NCBI RefSeq assembly: GCF_022538055.1
Contig: NZ_JAKZAM010000005.1
Location: 1 to 64,000, forward strand
Direction: 5' to 3'
DNA length: 64,000 nucleotides
DNA from: Cognataquiflexum nitidum
Lineage (GTDB): Bacteria; Bacteroidota; Bacteroidia; Cytophagales; Cyclobacteriaceae
The translations under genes and the position numbers were made by a program. This document shows, in pieces, positions 1-7,865 of the stretch. How positions within the stretch are numbered: position 1 is the stretch's first letter; each line of letters starts with the position of its first letter. The notes below the pieces were generated by a model that worked only from the letters and a program-made list of their open reading frames with translations, searched no databases and had not been told where the DNA came from.

Positions 1-63
1 TATTTTGGTGAAAAGCTGTTTGAACGGATGGTTATTGCAGCTCTTCATCCTTACGTGCAGTGA
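1..63 (+). CDS. IS1595-family transposase, C-terminal 20 residues (partial)
   Basis: Reading from base 1 gives a tail ending in ALHPYVQ and a TGA at 61-63. The intact transposase at 23422-24339 ends in AVHPYVQ. Only the C-terminus is visible, so whether the gene is intact cannot be judged. Confidence 0.75.
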   Translation, partial: YFGEKLFERMVIAALHPYVQ

Positions 64-77
64 AGCGGATACACATA
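1..77 (+). mobile_element. Right end of an IS1595-family insertion sequence (cut by window edge)
   Basis: The first 63 bases encode the last 20 residues of a transposase. They are followed by a right terminal repeat ending in GCGGATACACATA, the same end as in the complete IS1595-family element at 23319-24353. The rest lies outside the window. The encoded tail matches the complete copy at about 14 of 20 residues, so this is a related but different element. Confidence 0.8.
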
Positions 78-178
78 TTATTTTAATCAGAGATGTCAAG
101 AATCAAAAAGACTTTGAAAAACGCTTAAAAGCCAATAAAACAATAATGCTAGTTAGAAAATATTTTAAGTCTTTCTAA
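78..178 (+). pseudogene. 3' stump of an unknown gene joined to the IS end
   Basis: An open frame runs out of the IS end and continues to a TAA at 176-178, giving about 33 residues rich in Lys, Asp and Phe and ending in VRKYFKSF. Its composition is that of a normal C-terminus rather than IS sequence, so it is probably the tail of a gene interrupted by the insertion. It stops 33 bp before the PIN-like gene and could have been its operon partner, for example an antitoxin, but the fragment is too short to name. Confidence 0.4.
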
Positions 179-211
179 TGAGGAAACTCCTTGATTAAAA
201 AAGCCGCTATT

Positions 212-982
212 ATGAAAAGAATAATCTGCGATACAATGATTTGGTACAATTTAGCAGAAAACAAAATTCCTATGCCGGATCCAAATAAGTATACCCTTGT
301 TTGTACTTACTTAACCTTAATGGAATTAGCCTTCTCTCCAAACAATTTTTTTAAGTTAACAGAGGTTCAAAATGCAATAAAATCAATAATTAAATTAAAG
401 CCTCATTTTGAAATTTCTTACCCAAAACAATACGCATTGGATTTAATTAGTGGAAATCTAGATTCATACTTTTCACCTGAAGAAGATTTAACTTTAGGTT
501 TTCTTAAAATTCTTGTAAACCATCCCGAGGAATTTTTAAGTGAGAATGATTTTAAAATTAGTCTAGAAGAAATTTCATCTCAAAGAAGGAAAAATTACTC
601 AGATTGGGCAGAGTTTCTTAATGAACTTTATGATTTAGATAAGAAAATAAAATGGGCACTTAAAAAACATTTAAAAAATGATTTTTTCATAAGTCAATTC
701 AAGGAAATATTTGTTTTGAATTTAAATGAAAGGGAAAATGGATTATTTTTAAGTGATCAAATAGATTGGTCAATATTTGAATTTTATATAGGAATAGGAG
801 GGAAATATTTAAGGACTGTTCAATTATCTCGAATGAAAGTAGATCCAAATGATGAGAATGACCTTTTGAATATGATATATGTTCAACCTGATGATTTGTA
901 TTGGACTCTTGAAAAAAAATGGCTTTCAATTGCAAAAGAGGCAAAATTAGAAAATTACCTATACAAACCCGTCTTAGAGTAG
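212..982 (+). CDS. PIN-like domain protein (putative ribonuclease)
   Basis: The 256-residue product begins with a hydrophobic strand ending in an aspartate (IICDTMIWYNLA, Asp at residue 7), as PIN domains do. Near the C-terminus a DPNDENDLLNMIYV segment resembles the later acidic motif of PIN nucleases. The middle is charged and helical and longer than in a VapC toxin (about 130 residues), so this is not a standard VapC. I chose the ATG at 212; a TTG at 191 is in frame but would place seven unrelated residues before the strand. It lies just downstream of an IS-truncated gene and is followed by a terminator-like hairpin. PIN membership is a pattern judgement, and RNase activity is inferred. 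Confidence 0.5.
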   Translation: MKRIICDTMIWYNLAENKIPMPDPNKYTLVCTYLTLMELAFSPNNFFKLTEVQNAIKSIIKLKPHFEISYPKQYALDLISGNLDSYFSPEEDLTLGFLKILVNHPEEFLSENDFKISLEEISSQRRKNYSDWAEFLNELYDLDKKIKWALKKHLKNDFFISQFKEIFVLNLNERENGLFLSDQIDWSIFEFYIGIGGKYLRTVQLSRMKVDPNDENDLLNMIYVQPDDLYWTLEKKWLSIAKEAKLENYLYKPVLE

Positions 983-1006
983 TTTATCCAATTGATTTAG
1001 GACTGA

Positions 1007-1036
1007 GTGGAATTACAAATTCCACCCTTTTATTTT
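1007..1036 (+). terminator. Rho-independent terminator after the PIN-like gene
   Basis: A perfect 8-bp stem (GTGGAATT / AATTCCAC) with a 3-base loop is followed by a T-rich run. It lies 25 bp after the stop at 982 and before the converging gene at 1084. Confidence 0.65.
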
Positions 1037-1083
1037 TTGAGAGTTGAAATCCTCATTCTGAGAAGTTCAACACATACTTTCTG

Positions 1084-1830
1084 TCAGATAGCAGTTTCCT
1101 TTTCTCCAGGTTTCTTTACCTGCAGTGCCCTTTTGGTAACTTTCAAATCTCTGAAATAACCGATCGTACCGATATCCACATACAGGCCTACAAATCCCTT
1201 TTTGGTTTTACCCAGCATTTTATCTACGATAAAGGAGGAATACTTCATGTCATTGATATACATTTCGGCAGATTCACCATTGACTTCTATCCTCATGGTA
1301 ATCCACTCATCGAGGGCTACAGGGGCAGATCCTTCATACCTGAATGGGGCAGTCTTCCGTAAGGTGTCAAATTTAAAGTCGGGATAAGAGAAGTACTGTA
1401 CGGTGTGGTTTCTTCGCAGTTGGTTATCGGACCTTCCGACTTTTGGTCTCACATAAATACTTTCAAAGGCCGAATCATCTTCCTGAATCCTGAAATAAAG
1501 ACCGATAAATCCGGCGATGCCTGAGTACGGGGCAGGATTTTGTAATTGGCTGTACATTTTGACTTCAATGGTTCCGTTTTCGAAGTCATCCAATCCTACA
1601 AGCTTGGCATAATGTGGTTCATCCACCGTGGCCTCTACCCGTGTCGAATCAAAAGGAAGTGCATTTAAATCCCGTTCGATTTTTAAGACTTTTTTTTCTT
1701 GAAATTTCACCACCTCGCCGGTGACATTGTGAAGTTCAAACTCCTGGTTTTTGAGTTTCAGGTTTTGCGCACTGACACCCAAGGTGAAAAATGCCAACAG
1801 AAGTATGATTGGGGATTTTTTTATTGACAT
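1084..1830 (-). CDS. Secreted LamG/DUF1080-like lectin-fold protein
   Basis: The 248-residue protein starts with a signal peptide (MSIKKSPIILLLAFFTLGVSA, cleavage near residue 21). The body has the alternating strands of concanavalin-like domains: DDFENGTIEVKM, then a GLYFRIQ strand, then WITMRIEVNGESAEMYI and GFVGLYVDIGTIGYFRDL near the end. These are hallmarks of the DUF1080/3-keto-disaccharide-hydrolase-like fold. Role is probably periplasmic or surface carbohydrate binding; the substrate is unknown. The ATG at 1830 places the signal peptide at the N-terminus; an in-frame start at 1878 would add 16 residues before it. It is transcribed toward the PIN-like gene, and the broken Crp gene behind it runs the same way. 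Confidence 0.6.
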   Translation of the reverse strand: MSIKKSPIILLLAFFTLGVSAQNLKLKNQEFELHNVTGEVVKFQEKKVLKIERDLNALPFDSTRVEATVDEPHYAKLVGLDDFENGTIEVKMYSQLQNPAPYSGIAGFIGLYFRIQEDDSAFESIYVRPKVGRSDNQLRRNHTVQYFSYPDFKFDTLRKTAPFRYEGSAPVALDEWITMRIEVNGESAEMYINDMKYSSFIVDKMLGKTKKGFVGLYVDIGTIGYFRDLKVTKRALQVKKPGEKETAI

Positions 1831-1908
1831 GATTTTCTTTGTTGATGATGATAACCTTACAAAGGTCAACATAATCAACGGCCTATACCCTTAAACTAGG
1901 TTAAGAAA

Positions 1909-2514
1909 TCAGCCCTTGGCTTGGAGGTTCTTCCGGATTTTGCTCAAAAATTCAGGGGTAATCCCGAGATAGGAGGCAATCTGCGTATTGGGAATCCTGT
2001 TAAAAAGATGGGGATATTGTTCCAAAAAACTCAGGTACCGTTCCTCAGCCGTAGAACTGAACAGCTGTCAGATCCGCTCCTGTTGCTGCATAAAGTGGTT
2101 TTCCAACAATACCCGAAAAATCCTGTCAAACTTTGGGGCCTGTATATACAAATCAAGCAAATCCCGGTGGGTGATACGAAGTACCAAGGTATCTTCCAAA
2201 GCTTCAATATTCAAAGTGGAAGGGATTCTTTTATGGAAACTTGTGAGGTCAAGAATCCAGTAATTCTCTGTAGCAAACTGAAAAACGTGGTAATCTCCTT
2301 TTTCATCCACTTTAAAAAGCCTGAGACATCCTTTTACCACAAAATCAAAATAGTCACATACTTTACCCTCCTGCAGCGCAAACTGCTTTTTGACAAAAGT
2401 GTAGGGATGGAATTTAGCCGCAACCAATTCTTTCTCCTCCTGCTTCAAAGGAATCAGCTTCCCGAAATAATCGAGGAGTGGTTGGCAGGGAGAAGTTTTT
2501 GAAAAATCCGTCAT
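1909..2514 (-). pseudogene. Crp/Fnr-family regulator interrupted by an in-frame TGA
   Basis: The reading frame from ATG 2514 to TGA 1909 is 606 bp with no frameshift but has an internal TGA at 2068-2070. Before it lie about 148 residues of cyclic-nucleotide-binding-like beta barrel (KGCLRLFKVDEKGDYHVF) ending QQERI. After it the same frame reads QLFSSTAEERYLSF, then a helix-turn-helix (RIPNTQIASYLGITPEFLSK). The expected residue at the stop is Arg, so a CGA to TGA change explains it. The truncated product would lack its DNA-binding domain. It is divergent from the intact Crp/Fnr gene at 2665. A sequencing error is possible, as is recent loss. Confidence 0.85.
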
Positions 2515-2664
2515 TTTAAGCGAAATTCCTTTTTGTAGGTCACGTCAAATATAAAGAGGATTCATGTAATCGGCATTTTCCAAATTTAAAATCCGGACCA
2601 AAGGCTAAAAACTTATTAAAGATATTTTTGTTCCTTTATCATCTTGGGCAAAATCAAACAGTTA

Positions 2665-3243
2665 ATGGAAAATCTAAGGCAGGCCATGCGTCAAATGATT
2701 GACATTTCAGAACAGGAATTGGAGGTGTTTCTGGGAAAAACTTTTTCCAAAACATTCAAAAGACAGGAGCTCCTATCAGCTCCGGGAACAGTTCCCAATG
2801 AGATTTTTTTTATCGCAAAAGGCATTGTCAGGGTAGTAGTCACCGACAATGCAGGAACAGAACATACCGTCCACTTTGCGATGGAAAATCAGTTCATTGC
2901 CGATTATACCAGCTTTTTGACCAACCAAGTTTCCATATATACTTTGCAGGCATTGGAAGAAACTACTGTGGCGATATTACCCCGAGATGCAGTTTATTGG
3001 GGTTATGAGAACCTTAAAGAAGGTCAAAAGATGGGCAGGTTGATTGCCGAATTCTATTTTGTGTACCAGGATACAAGGCTGAGAAATATGTATTCCCGTA
3101 CTTCCAAAGAAAGGTATGACAGCATTTCAGAAATTTTTCCCGGCATTCATAATAGAGTTCCGCAGCATATGATAGCCTCTTATCTTGGCATTACCCCTGT
3201 TCATCTCAGCAGGTTAAAAAAAGCAGACAGCCAAAAAGCCTAA
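2665..3243 (+). CDS. Crp/Fnr-family transcriptional regulator
   Basis: The 192-residue product has an N-terminal cyclic-nucleotide-binding-like barrel (residues ~20-120, with IFFIAKGIVRVVV and VHFAMENQFIADYTSF) and a C-terminal winged helix with a recognition region RVPQHMIASYLGITPVHLSR near residues 165-185. Lengths and motifs fit the Bacteroidota Crp-like group, whose ligands are mostly unknown. I chose ATG 2665; TTG 2644 is in frame. A TATTTTTG box at 2623-2630 matches the Bacteroidota -7 consensus TANNTTTG, though no good -33 TTTG is seen. It is divergent from a broken paralogue and lies 62 bp before the operon at 3306, which it may control. Confidence 0.85.
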   Translation: MENLRQAMRQMIDISEQELEVFLGKTFSKTFKRQELLSAPGTVPNEIFFIAKGIVRVVVTDNAGTEHTVHFAMENQFIADYTSFLTNQVSIYTLQALEETTVAILPRDAVYWGYENLKEGQKMGRLIAEFYFVYQDTRLRNMYSRTSKERYDSISEIFPGIHNRVPQHMIASYLGITPVHLSRLKKADSQKA

Positions 3244-3305
3244 ACATTTGTTATCGTTTTGGGGAGTAAGTAGGGGGTAAGTTTGTGCTGTAAATAAACA
3301 GACAA

Positions 3306-3890
3306 ATGAATAAATATCTTATCCTGACTTCTCTTTTTGCATTCGCTTTGGGCATTGAGGCCTTTGGGCAAAAAGAAGACCTAAAAAACCGTAGCCGTCT
3401 TATTTCATGGCCGACTGAATTTGAACCTGAAAAAAGTAAGTTTTTTGTTCACAATGAAATCGAGATTGCAGCATCTCCTGACGTAGTATGGAATATCCTA
3501 ATAGATGCTTTGGCATGGGAATCTTGGTATGTAGGGGCAAAAAACGTCTCCCTTGTCAATCCTAATGAGACCGTACTTCAGAGCCATTCCCAATTCAACT
3601 GGGAAACGATGGGATTGAAATTCCCAAACACCACCATCAAAGAATTCGAACCCTATGGCCTGCTAGCATGGGAATCCAGAATCAAAAGTATTCAGGGGTA
3701 CCATGTTTGGCTGATCGTGCCTATAGCTGAAGGGTGCAAAGTCATCACCGAAGAAGCGCAAAATGGTTGGCTGACGTTTTTTGAGAAGACCTTTCAGGGG
3801 AAAAAGCTCCACAATCTCCATGATGTTTGGCTGGCTGAATTGAAAACCAAAGCCGAATCTCATCCACCCATTAATCCAAGCGCTTTATGA
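3306..3890 (+). CDS. Secreted SRPBCC (polyketide cyclase/START-like) protein
   Basis: The 194-residue protein has a cleavable signal peptide (MNKYLILTSLFAFALGIEAFG) and then an SRPBCC-type lipid-binding fold: EIEIAASPDVVWNILIDALAWESWYVG at the start of the helix-grip, and a final long helix near residues 160-185. Such domains bind hydrophobic ligands in a deep pocket. It is the first gene of a four-gene operon, and its stop overlaps the next start by 4 bp (ATGA). A TAAGTTTG box at 3278-3285 fits the -7 promoter consensus. Ligand unknown. Confidence 0.7.
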   Translation: MNKYLILTSLFAFALGIEAFGQKEDLKNRSRLISWPTEFEPEKSKFFVHNEIEIAASPDVVWNILIDALAWESWYVGAKNVSLVNPNETVLQSHSQFNWETMGLKFPNTTIKEFEPYGLLAWESRIKSIQGYHVWLIVPIAEGCKVITEEAQNGWLTFFEKTFQGKKLHNLHDVWLAELKTKAESHPPINPSAL

Positions 3891-4315
3891 AATCCATCTT
3901 GTTGAATTTGATTTTGCTCATTGGGTTTGGCTTTACTGCCAAAAGTCAGACAGGAACTTTGACGGTGACAGTGACAGGCATCCAACCTGACAAAGGAGGT
4001 GCTGTTTCGGCAGGGATTTTCAGGAAAGTGGATTTTCCCAAAGATGGGAAGGCATTTATGGCAAAATATATTGCCGTAATGTCCAAGAGCATGACAATGA
4101 CATTCACAGGAGTTCCTGTCGGAGAATATGGGGTTGCAATCTATCAGGACAAAGATTCAAGCAAATCCCTCAATACAAATCTCGTAGGCTTGCCAAAAGA
4201 ACCGATCGGTTTTTCGAATGATGCGAGGATAAATTTTGGGCCGCCCTCTTTTGAGGATGCAAGAATAGCCATCGAAGAAGGAAAAACCTTGAAAATCACG
4301 GTGGAGTTAAGATGA
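3887..4315 (+). CDS. DUF2141 family secreted protein
   Basis: The 142-residue product has a signal peptide (MKSILLNLILLIGFGFTAKS) and then the short beta-sandwich typical of DUF2141: GTLTVTVTGI at the start, VPVGEYGVAIYQDKD in the middle, and GFSNDARINFGPPSFEDA near the end. These proteins are exported and of unknown function. It overlaps its neighbours on both sides by ATGA, so translation is probably coupled in the SRPBCC-DUF2141-membrane protein-SDR operon. Confidence 0.8.
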   Translation: MKSILLNLILLIGFGFTAKSQTGTLTVTVTGIQPDKGGAVSAGIFRKVDFPKDGKAFMAKYIAVMSKSMTMTFTGVPVGEYGVAIYQDKDSSKSLNTNLVGLPKEPIGFSNDARINFGPPSFEDARIAIEEGKTLKITVELR

Positions 4316-5105
4316 TAAATTTTATAGAAACACTAAAGTCACGGAATGAGACCCTGTTTTATTTTGGTCTACTTTGCTTTGTTTTGTCTGTTCTCTTTTT
4401 GGTCATTTCCCTGATTTCAGAAATTCAGGTCAATGGAACCAATGCTTGGATCAAACCTTTCAAGTTTGCTTTATCTACCTTCCTTTATGCTTGGGCTATG
4501 GCTTGGTATTGCTTTTATTTGCCCAAGTTCAATACCGGCCTGTTTAATTGGGCAGTGATTTTATTATTGGGTTTTGAGATTTTGTACATAGCCATTCAGG
4601 CGGGCAGGGGACAGTTATCACATTTTAATGTGAGTACTCCGACTTATTCCGCTTTGTATTCCATGATGGCATTTGCGGCAAGTACCGTGACGGTCTATAC
4701 ATTATTTGTTGGATGGCTGTTTTTTGCCAATGAATTTCCAAGCCTACCCGATTATTATCTCTGGAGTATAAGATTGGGGATTTTGATCTTTGTGGTTTTT
4801 TCATTCGAAGGATTTGTGATGGGCAGAGCCGGATGTCCCATACCATTGGAGGCCCTGATGGAGGAGAGGGGCTCCTTTTCCTCAATTGGAGTACCAAATA
4901 CGGCGACCCGCGGATAGCCCACTTTATAGGCATGCATGCTCTACAGGTGCTTCCAATACTTTCATTTTATCTAATCAAAAATTTAAAAGGGACGGTCATA
5001 TTGGCTATTGTGTATGGTCTTTTGGCTGTTTTTACACTGATTCAGGCACTTCAAGGAAAACCGCTTATAACCAATAAAATATTCAAAGATGAAATTAGCT
5101 ACTAA
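4312..5105 (+). pseudogene. Multi-pass membrane protein split by a 2-bp frameshift
   Basis: Two frames together make one protein of about 260 residues. The first (from ATG 4312) gives five or so membrane segments up to FEGFVMGRA; the second continues from about 4827 with SRMSHTIGGPDGGEGLLFLN and another two hydrophobic segments to the stop at 5105. An extra AG at 4825-4826 (GGCAGAGCCGG) explains the break: without it the join reads GSRMSHTIGG, a natural sequence for this family. The first frame otherwise stops at 4917. Its end overlaps the SDR gene start by 17 bp, normal for an operon. Whether this is a true mutation or a base-call error cannot be told here. Function unknown. Confidence 0.75.
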
Positions 5106-5901
5106 AGAAAAAAACAGATTGAAATTGAAGTATGGTGATTGGGCGGTGGTAACAGGCGCATCATCAGGCATAGGACTGGAGATATCCAAGCTTTTGGCTT
5201 CGGCAGGATTTAATCTTGTCATCAATGCCCGGAACCGGGAAAAACTTGATCAAATTAAATCAGAATTGGAATCAAAGTACGCCATTCAGGTAAACACAAT
5301 TGCAACAGATGTAGCCTCGGAAGGAAGTTTCAAAACGATTACTGATTTGGTTCAGGATTTGAATGTAGGACTTTTGGTTGTTTCGGCAGGCTTCGGTACC
5401 ACGGGTTTGTTTATCAGAGGAGAGATTGAGGAAGAGAAAAACATGCTTAGGGTGAATTGTGAGGCACTTTTGGACATTACGTTTCATTTCAGCAGACTTT
5501 TTGCAAAACAAAAAAGAGGAGGGATAATTCTTCTAAGTTCAATGGTGGCTTTTCAGGGAGTGCCATATTCTGCCAATTATGCAGCTACAAAGGCCTATGT
5601 CCAATCTTTGGGAGAGGCCTTGGCTGTTGAATTGGAATCTTATGGAGTGGATGTTTTGGCAGCTGCACCGGGGCCTGTAAGGAGTGGCTTTGCGGATCGG
5701 GCAAATATGAAAATGTCGATGTCATTGGGCACTGAAGAGGTGGGTGTGCCTATCTTAAAGGCTTTGGGAAGAAAAAACACTGTCCTTCCGGGCTTCCTGA
5801 CAAAATTCTTGGTGTATTCCCTGATGATGGTGCCAAGATGGGCCAAAGTCCGAATCATGCAAAAGGTGATGGGAGGGATGACTGCACATCAGCGGCAATA
5901 A
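5089..5901 (+). CDS. Short-chain dehydrogenase/reductase (classical SDR)
   Basis: The 270-residue protein has the NAD(P)-binding motif TGASSGIG near residues 23-30, the VSAGFG version of the NNAG motif, a catalytic Ser in ILLSSMVAFQG and the YAATKAY (YxxxK) pair. The C-terminus adds a basic hydrophobic segment (FLTKFLVYSLMMVPRWAKV) seen in membrane-associated SDRs. It is the last gene of the operon and overlaps the frameshifted membrane protein gene by 17 bp. The substrate cannot be told. Confidence 0.85.
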   Translation: MKLATKEKNRLKLKYGDWAVVTGASSGIGLEISKLLASAGFNLVINARNREKLDQIKSELESKYAIQVNTIATDVASEGSFKTITDLVQDLNVGLLVVSAGFGTTGLFIRGEIEEEKNMLRVNCEALLDITFHFSRLFAKQKRGGIILLSSMVAFQGVPYSANYAATKAYVQSLGEALAVELESYGVDVLAAAPGPVRSGFADRANMKMSMSLGTEEVGVPILKALGRKNTVLPGFLTKFLVYSLMMVPRWAKVRIMQKVMGGMTAHQRQ

Positions 5902-6052
5902 ACTAGGTTTAGTATATTCTATGTCAGCAAGGTTTTCAGGATTTCTTTATCCCGGATTGAAATATCATTGGTAACTTTTACTATTGTCTTATGTTATTGT
6001 TTTTTGTTTTCTGGTTTAGTGTATTGAACTACCTTTGGAAAAACATCAGAAA

Positions 6053-7111
6053 ATGCGTGAAATCATCGTTATCGGAGCCGGATTGAGTGGGCTTACTGTT
6101 GCTTATAACCTTCGGAAACGGGGGGTTTTTTGTAAAGTATTAGAAGCACAGGACAGGATTGGGGGAAGGATTCAAACCGTATTCGGGAAGGCAGGCACTC
6201 CCATGGAAATGGGGGCGACTTGGTTTGGAGATGTCCATGTACATCTTTTGAGACTTCTTCAGGAATTGGAAATCGGCCATTTCAAGCAAAAGGAAGATGG
6301 AATAGCCTTGTTTGAGACCATGTCTTTTGAGCCTCCCCACCAATATTACATCCCGCCTTCGGAGTCTTCTTCCTACCGGGTTCAGGGTGGGACTTCTTCT
6401 CTGATCTCCGCTTTGGTAAAATATGTAAGAGAGGAAAACATCCTCCTCAACACACACATTCTTGAAATTAGCGAAGAAAATGATCGGCTAAAACTGAGGG
6501 ACCAAAACGGCAGGGAATACTTTTGTCATCATCTTGTGGTGGCGATGCCCCCGAGGATCTTTGCCCATAGTTTCAGGGTTCATCCGGAGTTGCCCGGGGA
6601 AGCATCCGAAATCCTCCAAAACGTGCAAACTTGGATGAGTGGATCGGTAAAATTTGCGGTGGAATATGCGGCTCCCTTTTGGAGGGCAAAGGGATTTTCA
6701 GGCAATGTCTACAGCCAATCTGGATTGGCGACAGAAATGTATGACCATACTGATTTTGAGGAGTCAAAGTTTGCACTCAAAGGATTCCTGAACGGCAGCG
6801 CATCCCATTTCAGTTTGGAAGAGAGAAAGAATAGGGTCATCCAACAACTCGTAAATTACTACGGACCGGAAGCGACAGAATTCCTCAGTTACACTGATAA
6901 AATCTGGGACGACAAATACATCAAGTCTCCCCAAGACGGGTTTTTGCTTCCCCATCAGAACAACGGCCATCCGATTTTCAATAGGCCTTTTTTGGGAGAC
7001 AAGCTCTTTTTGTGTGGAGCTGAGACTGCCAAAACCTATGGTGGCTATATGGACGGGGCGGTAAGGGCAGCCAATGTGGTTTCTGAAAAATTGTTTACTG
7101 AAGTCTTATGA
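6053..7111 (+). CDS. FAD-dependent amine oxidase-family protein
   Basis: The 352-residue protein begins with a Rossmann FAD-binding motif (IIVIGAGLSGLTVAYNL, GxGxxG) followed by the amine-oxidase signature LEAQDRIGGRIQT. A FAD-contact segment at the C-terminus (LFLCGAETAKTYGGYMDGAV) matches the same family. At 352 residues it is shorter than typical monoamine oxidases (about 450), like the compact bacterial NAD(P)/FAD-dependent oxidoreductases. I chose ATG 6053; a TTG at 6035 is possible. It stands alone, downstream of the SDR operon. Substrate unknown. Confidence 0.8.
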   Translation: MREIIVIGAGLSGLTVAYNLRKRGVFCKVLEAQDRIGGRIQTVFGKAGTPMEMGATWFGDVHVHLLRLLQELEIGHFKQKEDGIALFETMSFEPPHQYYIPPSESSSYRVQGGTSSLISALVKYVREENILLNTHILEISEENDRLKLRDQNGREYFCHHLVVAMPPRIFAHSFRVHPELPGEASEILQNVQTWMSGSVKFAVEYAAPFWRAKGFSGNVYSQSGLATEMYDHTDFEESKFALKGFLNGSASHFSLEERKNRVIQQLVNYYGPEATEFLSYTDKIWDDKYIKSPQDGFLLPHQNNGHPIFNRPFLGDKLFLCGAETAKTYGGYMDGAVRAANVVSEKLFTEVL

Positions 7112-7129
7112 AAAGAGAGGTGAAGCTCT

Positions 7130-7283
7130 CCGAATCAGTGTTGGGTCTGACGATCTAAAGACCGTCGAATGACTAAGCAAAAGCAGGCAGGATTAAGGGG
7201 CTGACTGTTTGTAACCGTCCGACTCAGTGTCGCGTCAGACAGTTTAAAGACCGTCGGACGATTAAGTTAAAAAGGCAGGATTA
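7130..7283 (+). repeat. Two imperfect tandem copies of a ~66-bp non-coding repeat
   Basis: Copy one (7130-7196) and copy two (7219-7283) share CCGAnTCAGTGT near the start, the block TAAAGACCGTCG in the middle and GGCAGGATTA at the end. Each can fold, with a GTC(T/A)GAC word followed by GACCGTCGnA(T/C)GA. They fill most of the 250-bp gap between the amine oxidase gene and the next small gene. They look like short palindromic repeats of the REP type rather than coding sequence. Confidence 0.65.
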
Positions 7284-7362
7284 TGTCAATTTGAGTGTAA
7301 GTGGATGGAATCTCGTACATTGCTTCTATATTCATGTTCTTTTTAATTTAATCATAAACCAC

Positions 7363-7827
7363 ATGTCCCTTAACACACTTAACAAAAGGCAGGAGTTTTT
7401 AACAAATGAAAAACTCAATAAGAAGATAGGTTGTTTTTCTGCCCTTATAGATGAATTAAGCAAAAGACAACTTTCTGAAAAGGAAGTGGAAATCATCAAT
7501 ACGGAAATACAAACAGTCAATACCTTCTCCGGTTCTGAAAAAGATTTTACAAAGATCCTTGCCAAGTCACAAAGCAATGTTTTGAAAGTCATTGAAAAGG
7601 AATCAAAGCTCGTAGTCAAAAACCATTACCGTAACCTATGGCTTGCCTTGGGAATGTCGGCTTTTGGGGTTCCTCTCGGTGTTGCATTTGGGATTTCCAT
7701 AGGAAATTTGGCCTTCCTTGGAATAGGGCTTCCGATTGGAATGGGAATAGGCATAGCGGTTGGAACCTCTTTGGACAATAAAGCTGCCGAAGAAGGAAGG
7801 CAACTAGATGTGGTTTTGACACCCTGA
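7363..7827 (+). CDS. Hypothetical protein with C-terminal glycine-rich membrane hairpin
   Basis: The 154-residue protein is unrecognised. Residues 1-80 are charged and probably helical (KRQLSEKEVEIINTEIQTVN). From about residue 88 come two glycine-rich hydrophobic segments (GMSAFGVPLGVAFGISIGNL and FLGIGLPIGMGIGIAVGTSL) that could form a membrane hairpin, then a short polar tail. I chose ATG 7363; a GTG at 7291 is in frame but adds an unlikely extension. Neighbours give no clue to its role. Confidence 0.55.
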   Translation: MSLNTLNKRQEFLTNEKLNKKIGCFSALIDELSKRQLSEKEVEIINTEIQTVNTFSGSEKDFTKILAKSQSNVLKVIEKESKLVVKNHYRNLWLALGMSAFGVPLGVAFGISIGNLAFLGIGLPIGMGIGIAVGTSLDNKAAEEGRQLDVVLTP

Positions 7828-7865
7828 TTTGATCTTTTATTACTTGGGTTTTGCAAATGACCAAT

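Noticed and set aside
1921-2502. A 193-residue plus-strand gene
   Set aside because: It is antisense to the Crp/Fnr pseudogene, whose frame has clear family motifs on both sides of the stop.
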